Positions 8,591-15,693 of a stretch of 37,297 bases of DNA are shown piece after piece (the stretch's first letter is position 1; the number at the start of each line of letters is the position of its first letter). The notes beneath the pieces are model-generated. The model searched no databases, was not told the DNA's origin, and saw nothing but the letters and a program-made list of their open reading frames with translations. Source of the stretch: an uncultured beta proteobacterium (GTDB taxonomy: Bacteria > Pseudomonadota > Gammaproteobacteria > Burkholderiales > Burkholderiaceae_C). Where the stretch lies: the NCBI GenBank assembly GCA_903876735.1, contig CAIRAW010000071.1, positions 1 to 37,297 on the forward strand, in the 5' to 3' direction. The position numbers and the translations under genes are program-made.

Positions 8591-9312
8591 GTGGCACGCC
8601 CCTCCACGCTGGCGGCCAGCACGTAGCCCTCGCCGCGCACCGTCTTGATCAGCTCCGGCTCTCGGCTGTCGTCACGCAAGCGCTGGCGCAAGCGGCTGAC
8701 CTGCACATCGATCGCGCGGTCATAGGCTTCGGCTTCTCGCCCATGGATCATCTCGGTCAACTGATCCCGGTTCAGAACCCGGTTCGGGTGGTCAAGCAGG
8801 ATGCGCAGCAGCCGGTATTCGCCGCCGGACAGGGGTGTAACCACACCGTCGCCAGCGGTCAGCAAACGGGTTGCTGTATCCAGGCACCAACCGGCAAAAC
8901 ACAGACAGCGCGCCGACTCGGGGCGAAGATTGGGTGGCAAAGCCCGCGTGCGGCGCAGAATCGATTTGATGCGGGCCAGCAACTCGCGTGGGTTAAAGGG
9001 TTTGACCAGGTAATCATCGGCGCCCATCTCGATGCCGAGAATGCGGTCCGTCTCCTCGCCACGCGCGGTCAAAATCAACACCGCAATAGCCGACTTGGCG
9101 CGCAAGTCGCGGCACAAGGTCAAGCCATCGGTGTCGGGCAGCATCAGGTCCAGCACCACCAGGTCAATCAGATGCCGGTCCAGCGCTTGCCACATCTCGC
9201 GCCCGTCGCGCGCGGCGATGGCTTCAAAGCCGTTGCGCTCGAGGTAGTCGACCAGCAGACGGCGAATCTCCGGCTCGTCATCGACGATGAGTATGCAATC
9301 CCTTTTTTCCAT
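8581..9312 (-). CDS. OmpR-family response regulator
   Basis: A 243-residue regulator when started at the ATG at 9312 (MEKRDCILIVDDEPEIR). A longer open frame extends to 9459, but that extension does not look like a receiver domain. The receiver has the acidic pair Asp11/Asp12, the phosphorylation site Asp55 in VVLDLMLPDTDG and the switch Lys in DYLVKPFNPREL. The C-terminal winged helix shows LSGGEYRLLRILLDHPN and AIDVQVSRLRQRLRDD, ending in KTVRGEGYVL. It pairs with the kinase encoded immediately downstream. A tandem TGTAACGCA repeat at 9393-9412, between this gene and the divergent exported-protein gene, is the likely binding site. Confidence 0.94.
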   Translation of the reverse strand: MEKRDCILIVDDEPEIRRLLVDYLERNGFEAIAARDGREMWQALDRHLIDLVVLDLMLPDTDGLTLCRDLRAKSAIAVLILTARGEETDRILGIEMGADDYLVKPFNPRELLARIKSILRRTRALPPNLRPESARCLCFAGWCLDTATRLLTAGDGVVTPLSGGEYRLLRILLDHPNRVLNRDQLTEMIHGREAEAYDRAIDVQVSRLRQRLRDDSREPELIKTVRGEGYVLAASVEGRATCA

Positions 9313-9392
9313 CCGTGCGAATCCCTTATTGCTGCGTGCGCACCCGGCACAAACGGACTTGACTCTCTTTTGCCCGGCTGCGGCAGCGCCTG

Positions 9393-9412
9393 TGTAACGC
9401 ACTGTAACGCAA
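9393..9412. promoter_or_regulatory. Tandem 10-bp repeat, probable response-regulator site
   Basis: TGTAACGCAC is followed directly by TGTAACGCAA. Two direct half-sites with a 10-bp period are the arrangement bound by OmpR-type dimers. The site lies between the divergent response regulator (start 9312) and exported-protein gene (start 9547), so it could control both. Confidence 0.62.
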
Positions 9413-9546
9413 GGCGAATCTGCAACGCTGCGATGCAAATCTGCCCATTTGCGCAACACGGGGCTTACATCGCCGCGTTCAAATTCTCTTCACGGACGAA
9501 GGCACTGCCAAGGTCCGACCCAAGTTCAACCACCAAGGAAGTCACC

Positions 9547-9948
9547 ATGAAAACATCCACCACTCTCAAGAGCTTTTCCCTGATCGCGCTGCTGGCCGGC
9601 GCGCTGGCCGCACCGGTGCTGGCACAACCCGGACCGGGCATGGGCATGGGCATGCAGAACGGCGGACCCGGTGGCGCTGGCCCCGGTGCTGGCGGCCCTG
9701 CTGCGCGCGGCATGCATGGCATGCGCTTTAACAAGGACAACACCGCTGGCTGGGCCCTGATGACGCCTGAGGAACGGACCGCCCACCAGATAAAGATGCG
9801 CGCGGTGAAAACCTACGACGAGTGCACGCTGCTGCAGACGGAACAGCACAAAGCCATGGAAGCGCGCGCCAAGGAAAAGGGTGTGACGTTGCCAACGCCG
9901 CGCCAGAATCGCTGCGATCGCATGAAAGCCCGTGGCCTGATCAAGTAG
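9547..9948 (+). CDS. Exported Gly/Met-rich small protein, function unknown
   Basis: A 133-residue protein starting at ATG 9547, seven nt after an AAGGA ribosome site. Residues 1-26 form a signal peptide (SLIALLAGALAAPVLAQ). A low-complexity segment rich in Gly, Pro, Ala and Met follows (PGPGMGMGMQNGGPGG), then a charged helical part containing LMTPEERTAHQIKMR and two cysteines (in DECTLL and NRCDRM). The Met-rich stretch could bind copper or another soft metal, but this is inference. It is divergent from the two-component system, with the tandem repeat site between, so it is probably a regulated target. I know no named function for it. Confidence 0.8.
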   Translation: MKTSTTLKSFSLIALLAGALAAPVLAQPGPGMGMGMQNGGPGGAGPGAGGPAARGMHGMRFNKDNTAGWALMTPEERTAHQIKMRAVKTYDECTLLQTEQHKAMEARAKEKGVTLPTPRQNRCDRMKARGLIK

Positions 9949-9965
9949 GCCTGTCGCGGCAGCGC

Positions 9966-10514
9966 CTAACGCGGCACAAAGTCGCTAACCCGCCCGGCCG
10001 CGTCCAACTGCACCTGGCAGCCCTGCGTCATGCGCTGCTTGAGGCGCTGGCGGGCGCGCTGCAAGCGCGACTTCGCAGCACTCAAACCCAGTCCTTTGAC
10101 CTTGGCGTAGTCCGCTTGCGCCATGCCCTGCAGGTCGCACAGCGTGATGGCCTCGCGGTCTTCTCGGCTCAATTCGGACAACACACGCGGCAGGCAGGCC
10201 GTCAACGCATCGACAGTGTCGGTCTCGTCCAGCGGCGCCGCCAGATCATCCAGCAACTCGACGCTGACACGGGCCACACGCAACTTGTCAGCCAGGGTGT
10301 TGCGCGCGACCTCAAACAACCAGGCCCGCGCATTACGAACCGAACAAAAACGCTCACCCTGGCGCAAGGCCTTGAGAAACAGGTCCTGCAAGAGGTCATC
10401 CGCCTCGGCCGAATTGCCCAGTCGGTGGCGCAGCCAGCCGCGCAGTTCCGGCTCGTGCGCAGTCCAAGCCGAACCCAAACAGTTCGTTGTCGACCCTGTC
10501 AAGCCCTGTGGCAT
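9966..10514 (-). CDS. RNA polymerase sigma factor, SigZ-like ECF type
   Basis: A 182-residue protein of ECF sigma size. Region 2 is visible in LRGWLRHRLGNSAEADDLLQDLFLKAL and the following VRNARAWLFEVARNTLADKLR. Region 4 is in LSREDREAITLCDLQGMAQADYAKVKGLGLSAAKSRLQRARQRL. The C-terminal tail with a Cys (TQGCQVQLDAAGRVSDFVPR) is characteristic of SigZ-type sigma factors. No anti-sigma gene is adjacent. It is divergent from an ArsR regulator 80 nt away, with an AT-rich dyad in between, so the ArsR protein may control it. Neighbouring sulfur genes are possible targets (inference). Confidence 0.85.
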   Translation of the reverse strand: MPQGLTGSTTNCLGSAWTAHEPELRGWLRHRLGNSAEADDLLQDLFLKALRQGERFCSVRNARAWLFEVARNTLADKLRVARVSVELLDDLAAPLDETDTVDALTACLPRVLSELSREDREAITLCDLQGMAQADYAKVKGLGLSAAKSRLQRARQRLKQRMTQGCQVQLDAAGRVSDFVPR

Positions 10515-10530
10515 AAGATAATCCGTACTA

Positions 10531-10550
10531 AATGCTTATATATTGGCATT
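10531..10550. promoter_or_regulatory. AT-rich dyad with GCTTATATATTG motif between sigma factor and ArsR
   Basis: AATGC, a 10-nt AT-rich spacer and GCATT form a dyad in the intergenic region. It contains GCTTATATATTG (10534-10545), which recurs exactly at 22247-22258 before the divergent rhodanese gene. A probable operator for the adjacent ArsR regulator. Confidence 0.55.
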
Positions 10551-10593
10551 GAATAAAAATGAGGGACAACTTCATGCGGGCAATGTACTACCT

Positions 10594-10929
10594 ATGACCA
10601 AGCTTTCGGCAAAAAAAGTTCACTCGGATCTGAACCGGCCGGATGAGGTCTTTGACTTTGCGTCGGAACTGTTCCGCGTCCTGTCGGCGCCGATGCGGCT
10701 GAAGATCATCAGTTGCCTGCGCGACGGCGAGCAGAACGTCAGCTATTTGCTCAGCCATATCAACACCACGCAACCCAATATGTCGCAGCACCTGAATACC
10801 CTGTACAAGGCGGGCGTGCTGGGCAAACGCCGTGAAGGCGTCCAGATCCTGTACCGGATCATCGACGAACGGGTGGCGGCGGTCTGTCAGGCCGTCTGCA
10901 CCCAAGTCGCCACCAAGGGCAAGCTGTAA
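10594..10929 (+). CDS. ArsR/SoxR-type transcriptional regulator
   Basis: A 111-residue winged-helix protein from ATG 10594; a TTG at 10543 in the same frame would add 17 residues. It shows FRVLSAPMRLKIISCLRDGEQNVSYL, then the recognition helix in TTQPNMSQHLNTLYKAGVLGKRREG. Cys41 follows the first helices and Cys98/Cys102 (VCQAVC) lie in the last helix. Similarly placed cysteines in BigR/SqrR-type ArsR proteins sense persulfides, so a thiol switch is plausible but unproven. It resembles the ArsR protein at 32592 much more than the one at 5423: the segment QPNMS.HLNTLYKAG.LGKRR is shared. Its likely site is the dyad at 10531-10550. Similar motifs precede the octaheme cytochrome, FNR and rhodanese genes. 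Confidence 0.88.
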   Translation: MTKLSAKKVHSDLNRPDEVFDFASELFRVLSAPMRLKIISCLRDGEQNVSYLLSHINTTQPNMSQHLNTLYKAGVLGKRREGVQILYRIIDERVAAVCQAVCTQVATKGKL

Positions 10930-10977
10930 ACACAGCAGGTGATGGTTCAAAAACAGCAATAGAGAGAATCTTCTAAT

Positions 10978-10995
10978 TTGCATATAAGCATGCAA
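10978..10995. promoter_or_regulatory. ArsR-like dyad upstream of octaheme cytochrome gene
   Basis: TTGCAT, a 6-nt spacer and ATGCAA form a perfect inverted repeat. Read on the minus strand it includes GCTTATATGCAA, related to the motif at 10534 and 22247. It lies about 24 bp (centre to centre) upstream of the FNR-like box. Confidence 0.5.
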
Positions 10996-11002
10996 TGATG
11001 TG

Positions 11003-11016
11003 TTGATGTAGATCAG
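11003..11016. promoter_or_regulatory. FNR-like box upstream of octaheme cytochrome gene
   Basis: TTGATGTAGATCAG matches the FNR/CRP-type consensus TTGAT-N4-ATCAA in 9 of 10 defined positions. It is 98 nt upstream of the cytochrome ATG. An FNR-type regulator with the matching E-x-x-S-R recognition residues is encoded at 22481, so anaerobic activation is likely. Confidence 0.7.
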
Positions 11017-11173
11017 CACAAGCGTTCGCGACTCGCAATAGGATTAACCCGTAGTGATGGCAATGTGATTGCCGCATTTAGGTGTACCAGCCTGTTTAGC
11101 GAAGGAAATTCTGATGCGTAATCGAGACTTGATGGCGGCCGCTATGGCTGCCATTTTTTTTGTCGCAGCGGCT
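11003..11173 (+). repeat. Duplicated promoter-leader segment, copy A (octaheme cytochrome gene)
   Basis: This segment runs from the FNR-like box through the leader, ribosome site and first 20 codons of the cytochrome gene. It aligns with 22369-22540 almost without gaps. Shared blocks are GATCAGC.CAA, ACTCGCAATAGGAT, GGCAATG and GAAGG.AATT.TGATGCGT. The distance from GATCAG to the ATG is 103 nt here and 104 nt in copy B. Confidence 0.8.
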
Positions 11174-12715
11174 CCCGCAGCCACAGCGACGGCGCCGGTG
11201 AAACTGCTGAAGTCAACCGCGGACCACAGCAAATTCAAGGAATTGGACCGTGAGTTTGCCTCTGGCCCCGAAGTGACCAAGGCCTGCCTGAGCTGTCACA
11301 CCGAAGCGGCCAAGCAGATCCACCAGACCCAGCACTGGAAGTGGGAGTTCATCAACCCCGACACCAAACAGGTGCTGGGCAAGAAACACATCGTCAACAA
11401 CTTCTGCACCTCCGTGAAAACCAACGAGGCTGCCTGCAACAGTTGCCACATCGGCTACGGCTGGCGCGACGCCAGTTTCGATTTCGCCAGTGAAGAAAAC
11501 GTCGACTGTCTGGTGTGCCACGACCATTCAGGCAAATACACCAAGCCCTCGGGCTTTGCCGGAATGCCGGTGGCCAAGGACACCGAGTTCCCACCTGGCT
11601 CGGGCAAGATCGTGCGCGGCATCAACCTGAAAGAAATCGCCAAGAAGGTCGGTCCGACCACGCGCAGCACCTGCGGCGTCTGCCACTTCAATGGCGGTGG
11701 CGGTGACGGCGTCAAGCACGGCGACCTTGACACCTCGCTCGACAACCCGGGACGGGAACTTGACGTGCACATGGATGTCAAGGGGCTGAACTTCGCCTGT
11801 GCCACCTGCCACAAGACCGACGACCACAAGGTCTCTGGCAGTCGCTACGCACCGACCGCCCGAGACAAGGCACCGGCCCACATGCGCGGCGAGGCCGACA
11901 AGACCAATCCGGACACCTGCCAGGCCTGTCACGGCCAGGCGCCGCACAAAGCGGTGCGTCTGAACGAGCACACAGCCAAGATCGCCTGCCAAACCTGCCA
12001 CATCCCGGCCTTCGCGCGCGGCGGGCAACCGACCAAGATGTCGTGGGACTGGTCCACAGCCGGCAAACTCGACAAGGACGGCAAGCCCATGATCCTCAAG
12101 GACGATGATGGCTACGACAAGTACATGACCATCAAGGGTGACTTCGTCTGGAAGGAAAACGTCAAACCTGATTACGTCTGGTTCAACGGCGTCAACCACT
12201 ACACGCTGGTGGGCGACAAGATCGAAAAAGGCGACAAGCCGACGCAGATCAACCGCTTCGAAGGCAGCGCGACCGACGGCAAATCCATGATCTGGCCGAT
12301 CAAGCTGTTCCGCGGCAAGCAGCAGTACGACCCGATCAACAAGTCGCTGGTCATCACGCATCTGGCCGGCAGTGACGGCACCGCCTTCTGGAAGAACCTG
12401 GACTGGGAAAAAGCCGTCACCGCCGGTATGGCCGCCGGTGGCGTCAAGTTCTCCGGCAAGGTTGATTTCATCGAAACCGAAAGCATGTGGGCGATCAACC
12501 ACATGGTGGCGCCCAAGGAAAAAGCCCTGGGCTGTGTCGAATGCCACGCCAATAACGCGCGCCTGGAAAAGATCGACGGCGTCTACATGCCGGGCCGTGG
12601 CCGTGATCACGCCCGCTGGCTGGAGATCGGTGGTTGGGCTGTTGCCCTGCTGACCCTGCTCGGCGTCCTCGGACACGGACTGGGCCGCGTCATCGCCAAC
12701 AAACGCAAAAGCTAA
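11114..12715 (+). CDS. Octaheme c-type cytochrome, tetrathionate reductase (OTR) family
   Basis: A 533-residue periplasmic protein with a signal peptide (residues 1-26) and exactly eight CxxCH heme motifs, at Cys58, 108, 132, 187, 229, 269, 292 and 474. A C-terminal membrane helix follows (IGGWAVALLTLLGVLGHGLG, about 505-524). Spacing and motifs such as NNFC before heme 2 and the long loop before heme 8 fit the OTR family. In Shewanella OTR one heme has a Lys ligand and the enzyme reduces tetrathionate, and nitrite or hydroxylamine in vitro. The physiological substrate here is not known. ATG 11114 was chosen for the signal peptide and the GAAGGAAAT site. The downstream cytochrome b gene (13-nt gap) likely supplies electrons. 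The promoter carries FNR-like and ArsR-like sites. Confidence 0.92.
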   Translation: MRNRDLMAAAMAAIFFVAAAPAATATAPVKLLKSTADHSKFKELDREFASGPEVTKACLSCHTEAAKQIHQTQHWKWEFINPDTKQVLGKKHIVNNFCTSVKTNEAACNSCHIGYGWRDASFDFASEENVDCLVCHDHSGKYTKPSGFAGMPVAKDTEFPPGSGKIVRGINLKEIAKKVGPTTRSTCGVCHFNGGGGDGVKHGDLDTSLDNPGRELDVHMDVKGLNFACATCHKTDDHKVSGSRYAPTARDKAPAHMRGEADKTNPDTCQACHGQAPHKAVRLNEHTAKIACQTCHIPAFARGGQPTKMSWDWSTAGKLDKDGKPMILKDDDGYDKYMTIKGDFVWKENVKPDYVWFNGVNHYTLVGDKIEKGDKPTQINRFEGSATDGKSMIWPIKLFRGKQQYDPINKSLVITHLAGSDGTAFWKNLDWEKAVTAGMAAGGVKFSGKVDFIETESMWAINHMVAPKEKALGCVECHANNARLEKIDGVYMPGRGRDHARWLEIGGWAVALLTLLGVLGHGLGRVIANKRKS

Positions 12716-12728
12716 CCGGAGAACACTC

Positions 12729-13349
12729 ATGACACGCGTCTATCTCTTCAAGCCTTTCGAGCGCTTCTGGCACTGGTGCCAGGCCCTGCTCATCATCTCC
12801 ATGCTGGTGACCGGTTTCGAGGTCCACGGCACCTACCGCCTGTTCGGTTTCGCGAAAGCGGTGGACTACCACACCATCGCCGCCTGGACCCTGGTCGGAC
12901 TGTGGATCTTTGCCATCTTCTGGCATGTCACCACCGGCGAGTGGCGCCATTACATCCCGACGCTGAAGAACGTTGCCGCCATCGCCAACTACTACTCATC
13001 AGGCATCTTCAAGGATGAGCCGCATCCGTTCCGGCCCAGCCTGAGCAACAAGCACAACCCCTTGCAGCGCCTGACCTACCTGGCCGTTCTGACCCTGCTC
13101 AGTCCGCTGATCTGGTTTACCGGCTGGCTCTACCTGTTCTATGCGAGCTGGTCGGCCTGGGGCCTGAGCGGCCTGCGCCTGGAGTGGATCGCCACCGGCC
13201 ACACGCTGGGCGCTTTCCTGATGCTGGCCTTCCTGATTTCGCACCTGTACCTCTCGACCACCGGGCACAAGCTGAGCTCGCAGATCAAGGCCATGCTGAC
13301 CGGCTGGGAAGACCTCGGCGATGAAGCCTCGCCGGGCAAGCACAGCTAG
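12729..13349 (+). CDS. Cytochrome b561-like membrane subunit
   Basis: A 206-residue protein with four hydrophobic helices and heme-ligand histidines in FERFWHWCQ, DYHTIAAW, FWHVTTGEW, TGHTLGAF and SHLYLSTTGH. This is the pattern of the cytochrome b561 domain seen in hydrogenase and thiosulfate-reductase b subunits. It most likely takes electrons from quinol in the inner membrane and passes them to the octaheme cytochrome encoded 13 nt upstream. Together they would form a quinol-driven periplasmic reductase, or run in reverse as an oxidase. A good ribosome site (CCGGAGAAC) precedes the ATG. Confidence 0.9.
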   Translation: MTRVYLFKPFERFWHWCQALLIISMLVTGFEVHGTYRLFGFAKAVDYHTIAAWTLVGLWIFAIFWHVTTGEWRHYIPTLKNVAAIANYYSSGIFKDEPHPFRPSLSNKHNPLQRLTYLAVLTLLSPLIWFTGWLYLFYASWSAWGLSGLRLEWIATGHTLGAFLMLAFLISHLYLSTTGHKLSSQIKAMLTGWEDLGDEASPGKHS

Positions 13350-13392
13350 CCCGGTCAAACGATTTTTTATGTCAACTCTCCAGGAGAAATTT

Positions 13393-15189
13393 ATGAACAA
13401 GACATTCAAGAAGAAATTGCTGGTCGCATTGATCGCCAGCATGGTGCTGCCGATGGCGGCACAAGCGGCGGACGCTGATCTGCTGAACCGGATCGAGACC
13501 ATGTCGCGCGAACTCGAAGCGCTTAAAGGCCTGGTCAAAGCCAATGAAGCCAAGGCGGCTAAAACCGCAGAACAGGTCAAGGCGGTCGCCGCCAAATCCG
13601 ACACCGCGGCGCTTGAGGATCTGAAGAGCCAGGTCACCAAACTTGAAGGCAAGTCGCTCGGCAAGTGGCTGACCGTGGGCGGCGACTACCGCTTCCGCTA
13701 CGACTTCCTCGAAGGTCAAAGCAAGACCTTCACCGACGTCAACGCTACCTTTGCCAATGCGCAAAATACGCTGCAAGCCGAGTTCTTTGCCAATCCGGCG
13801 GCACCCTCGTCCCTGAATCCGGGCTGGACCACGGGACAGGCCTTGACCGGCCTGATGGGTTTTGCGCAAGGCATGAACCGGGTGCAAACCTTCGACCAGG
13901 CCAATGCCTTCCTCGGCGCCAATGCCGGCATGGCCGGCGCCATGGGTGCGTTCGCCGCAACGGTGCCGGCCTACAAGCCAAAAAATAACAGCATCTACAG
14001 CAACCGCTTCGGTCTGGACCTCAGCGCCAAGGCAACACAGGACGTCAGCGTCAACGCGCACCTGGCGATGTACAAGGTGTTTGGCGCCGAAGATGAGGCG
14101 GCCATCACCAATGCCGGCAGCGCACCCTTCTTTGCCGACCGCGTTGGCGTCTTTGACGGCACGCTCAGCCGCGTTCCCTCAAGCAGCCTGCTCAACGTCG
14201 ACCGTGTCTACGCCACCTGGAGCAATATCGCCGACAAGGAAATCTGGTTCTCGGTCGGTCGCCGGCCATCGACCGCCGGAGCACCCAGCAATCTGCGCTT
14301 GAACAACCCGCGCCCCGGCAACGGCGGCACGCCGTCGCTGCTGGTCGATTACGCCTTTGACGGCATGACCGTTGGCTATGCACCCGACATCGACGCCCTG
14401 CCCGGTGCCTATGCCAAGTTCTGCTATGGCCGCGGTTTCGAGAGCGGCTATACCAATTCTTCCGGCAACTCGCTGGCCGATACCGATATGGTTGGCATCG
14501 CGGTGATCCCAATCGACACCGACCCGCTGCGCGTCTGGATGCAATGGAACCGCGGCATCAACATCTTTGATGCACCCAGCATGAAGAACACCTACTTCGG
14601 CAATACCGGCGCCAAGACCAACCTGGGCGACATCGACTGGTACGGCATCGGCTTCATGAGCACCTTCAAGAAAGTTGGCCCGGGCGAACTGCAACTGTTT
14701 GCCGACTGGGGCATGAGTGTCACGCACCCGAACGCCAACGTCTCGGCCCAGTTCGGATTCCAGGGCTTGATGACCGGGGCCTTCTTCAGTCCAGAAGCGC
14801 CGACCAGCAAGACCGGCACCGCCTACGCACTCGGGGTGCGCTATGACCTGCCATCGAAGACCAAGCTCGGCTTCGAGTACAACCACGGCTCCAAAGACTG
14901 GATCACCTTCGCACCAGCCGCTGACGACATGTGGACCTCCAAGGTTGGCACGCGCGGCGACGTGGTTGAAGCCTACCTGATCCAGGAACTCGACAAGGCG
15001 CCGATCTCGTCCTTCTTCAGCAAGACATTCTTCCGTCTGGGCGTGCAGCGCTACCACTTCAACTACACCGGCAGCAACAACTGGGTTGGCGCACCGGTCG
15101 ACATCAACAGCGTGAACGGCCAGATGATGACCATGACACCGCTGGAAAACGCAACCAATATTTACGCAACTTTTGAAGTGAAGTTCTAA
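13393..15189 (+). CDS. DUF3373-type outer-membrane beta-barrel protein
   Basis: A 598-residue protein starting at ATG 13393, after a CAGGAGAAAT site. A signal peptide ends near MAAQAADA. A coiled-coil stretch follows (about residues 28-85, with ELEALKGLVKANEAKAAKTAEQVK), then a long series of alternating amphipathic strands, and a C-terminal strand ending in EVKF with a terminal aromatic. This fits an outer-membrane barrel with an N-terminal periplasmic coiled coil; I recognise it as resembling the DUF3373 family, often found beside multiheme cytochromes. It may be a porin that brings the sulfur substrate to the octaheme enzyme. It starts 43 nt after the cytochrome b gene and is probably in the same operon. 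The family call is moderately sure. Confidence 0.78.
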   Translation: MNKTFKKKLLVALIASMVLPMAAQAADADLLNRIETMSRELEALKGLVKANEAKAAKTAEQVKAVAAKSDTAALEDLKSQVTKLEGKSLGKWLTVGGDYRFRYDFLEGQSKTFTDVNATFANAQNTLQAEFFANPAAPSSLNPGWTTGQALTGLMGFAQGMNRVQTFDQANAFLGANAGMAGAMGAFAATVPAYKPKNNSIYSNRFGLDLSAKATQDVSVNAHLAMYKVFGAEDEAAITNAGSAPFFADRVGVFDGTLSRVPSSSLLNVDRVYATWSNIADKEIWFSVGRRPSTAGAPSNLRLNNPRPGNGGTPSLLVDYAFDGMTVGYAPDIDALPGAYAKFCYGRGFESGYTNSSGNSLADTDMVGIAVIPIDTDPLRVWMQWNRGINIFDAPSMKNTYFGNTGAKTNLGDIDWYGIGFMSTFKKVGPGELQLFADWGMSVTHPNANVSAQFGFQGLMTGAFFSPEAPTSKTGTAYALGVRYDLPSKTKLGFEYNHGSKDWITFAPAADDMWTSKVGTRGDVVEAYLIQELDKAPISSFFSKTFFRLGVQRYHFNYTGSNNWVGAPVDINSVNGQMMTMTPLENATNIYATFEVKF

Positions 15190-15210
15190 GCATTTTTCAA
15201 GGAGATCAAA

Positions 15211-15531
15211 ATGAAATCGAAACTTTCAACACTCATCCTGACAGCCGTGCTGGCCGTGTCCGGCGCAGCGTTTACCGGTAACGCCTTTGCCGACGAGGGC
15301 AAGATGGTCGGACCTGTCACCAAGATCAAACTCGCGCCCGATGGCAAATCGGCATTGGCGACCCTGAAGGACGCCAAGACCGGTGAGCAGGTCAACCTGA
15401 CCGTTAGCGACGATCTGACCCTTGACAAGTTCAAGGACAAACGCATCGTCGAAGGCGATGAGATCCGCGCCCGCTTTGACAAGGACGGCAAGAACACCGC
15501 CAAGTCCTTCAAGAAGACGGCTGGTTGCTGA
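15211..15531 (+). CDS. Small exported protein, same fold as N-terminus of next gene
   Basis: A 106-residue protein with a signal peptide to about residue 28 (NAFADEGK). The mature part is a single beta-rich domain. It begins KMVGPVTKIKLAPDGKSALATL and ends in a lone C-terminal Cys (KKTAGC). This domain resembles the first about 70 mature residues of the triple-rhodanese protein at 15694: both follow the pattern 'M.G.V....(15) ..G..V....D..(12) ..D......D..G...A...(T)K'. A thiol at the very C-terminus could carry a persulfide (inference). It is 21 nt after the outer-membrane protein gene, with an AAGGAGAT ribosome site. I know no named function. Confidence 0.82.
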   Translation: MKSKLSTLILTAVLAVSGAAFTGNAFADEGKMVGPVTKIKLAPDGKSALATLKDAKTGEQVNLTVSDDLTLDKFKDKRIVEGDEIRARFDKDGKNTAKSFKKTAGC

Positions 15532-15562
15532 GGCCGCAACAGGCCGTGAACCAGGCCTTGTC

Positions 15563-15625
15563 ATTGCGGGCCCCGACCCGCAATCCATGCTGCAAAAGGC
15601 ATGGATGCCGGATCAAGTCCGGCAT
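15563..15625. repeat. Compound extragenic palindromic repeat
   Basis: Three adjacent hairpins: ATTGCGGG/CCCGCAAT (15563-15584), ATCCATGC/GCATGGAT (15583-15606) and ATGCCGGA/TCCGGCAT (15605-15625). A partial extra copy of CCGGCATGACGACA follows to about 15653. This wording (TCATTGCGGGC..., GGATGCCGGATCAAGTCC...) is typical of dispersed intergenic repeats seen in many proteobacteria. It separates the small exported protein gene from the rhodanese gene and could act as an mRNA stability or attenuation element. Confidence 0.78.
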
Positions 15626-15693
15626 GACAACAGCGCGGGCCGGCATGACGACAGTCAGGCCGAGGAGTCATCAACTTTGACGAGGAAGTCAGC

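Noticed and set aside
9313..9459. Longer N-terminus for the response regulator
   Set aside because: The 49 extra residues do not match receiver domains, and the segment overlaps the tandem repeat site.
8509..9546. Plus-strand extension upstream of the Gly/Met-rich protein
   Set aside because: It runs antisense through the response regulator; the ATG at 9547 has a ribosome site and starts a proper signal peptide.
11528..12730. Minus-strand open frame of 400 codons opposite the octaheme cytochrome
   Set aside because: The plus strand carries eight ordered CxxCH motifs; the opposite frame is a shadow.
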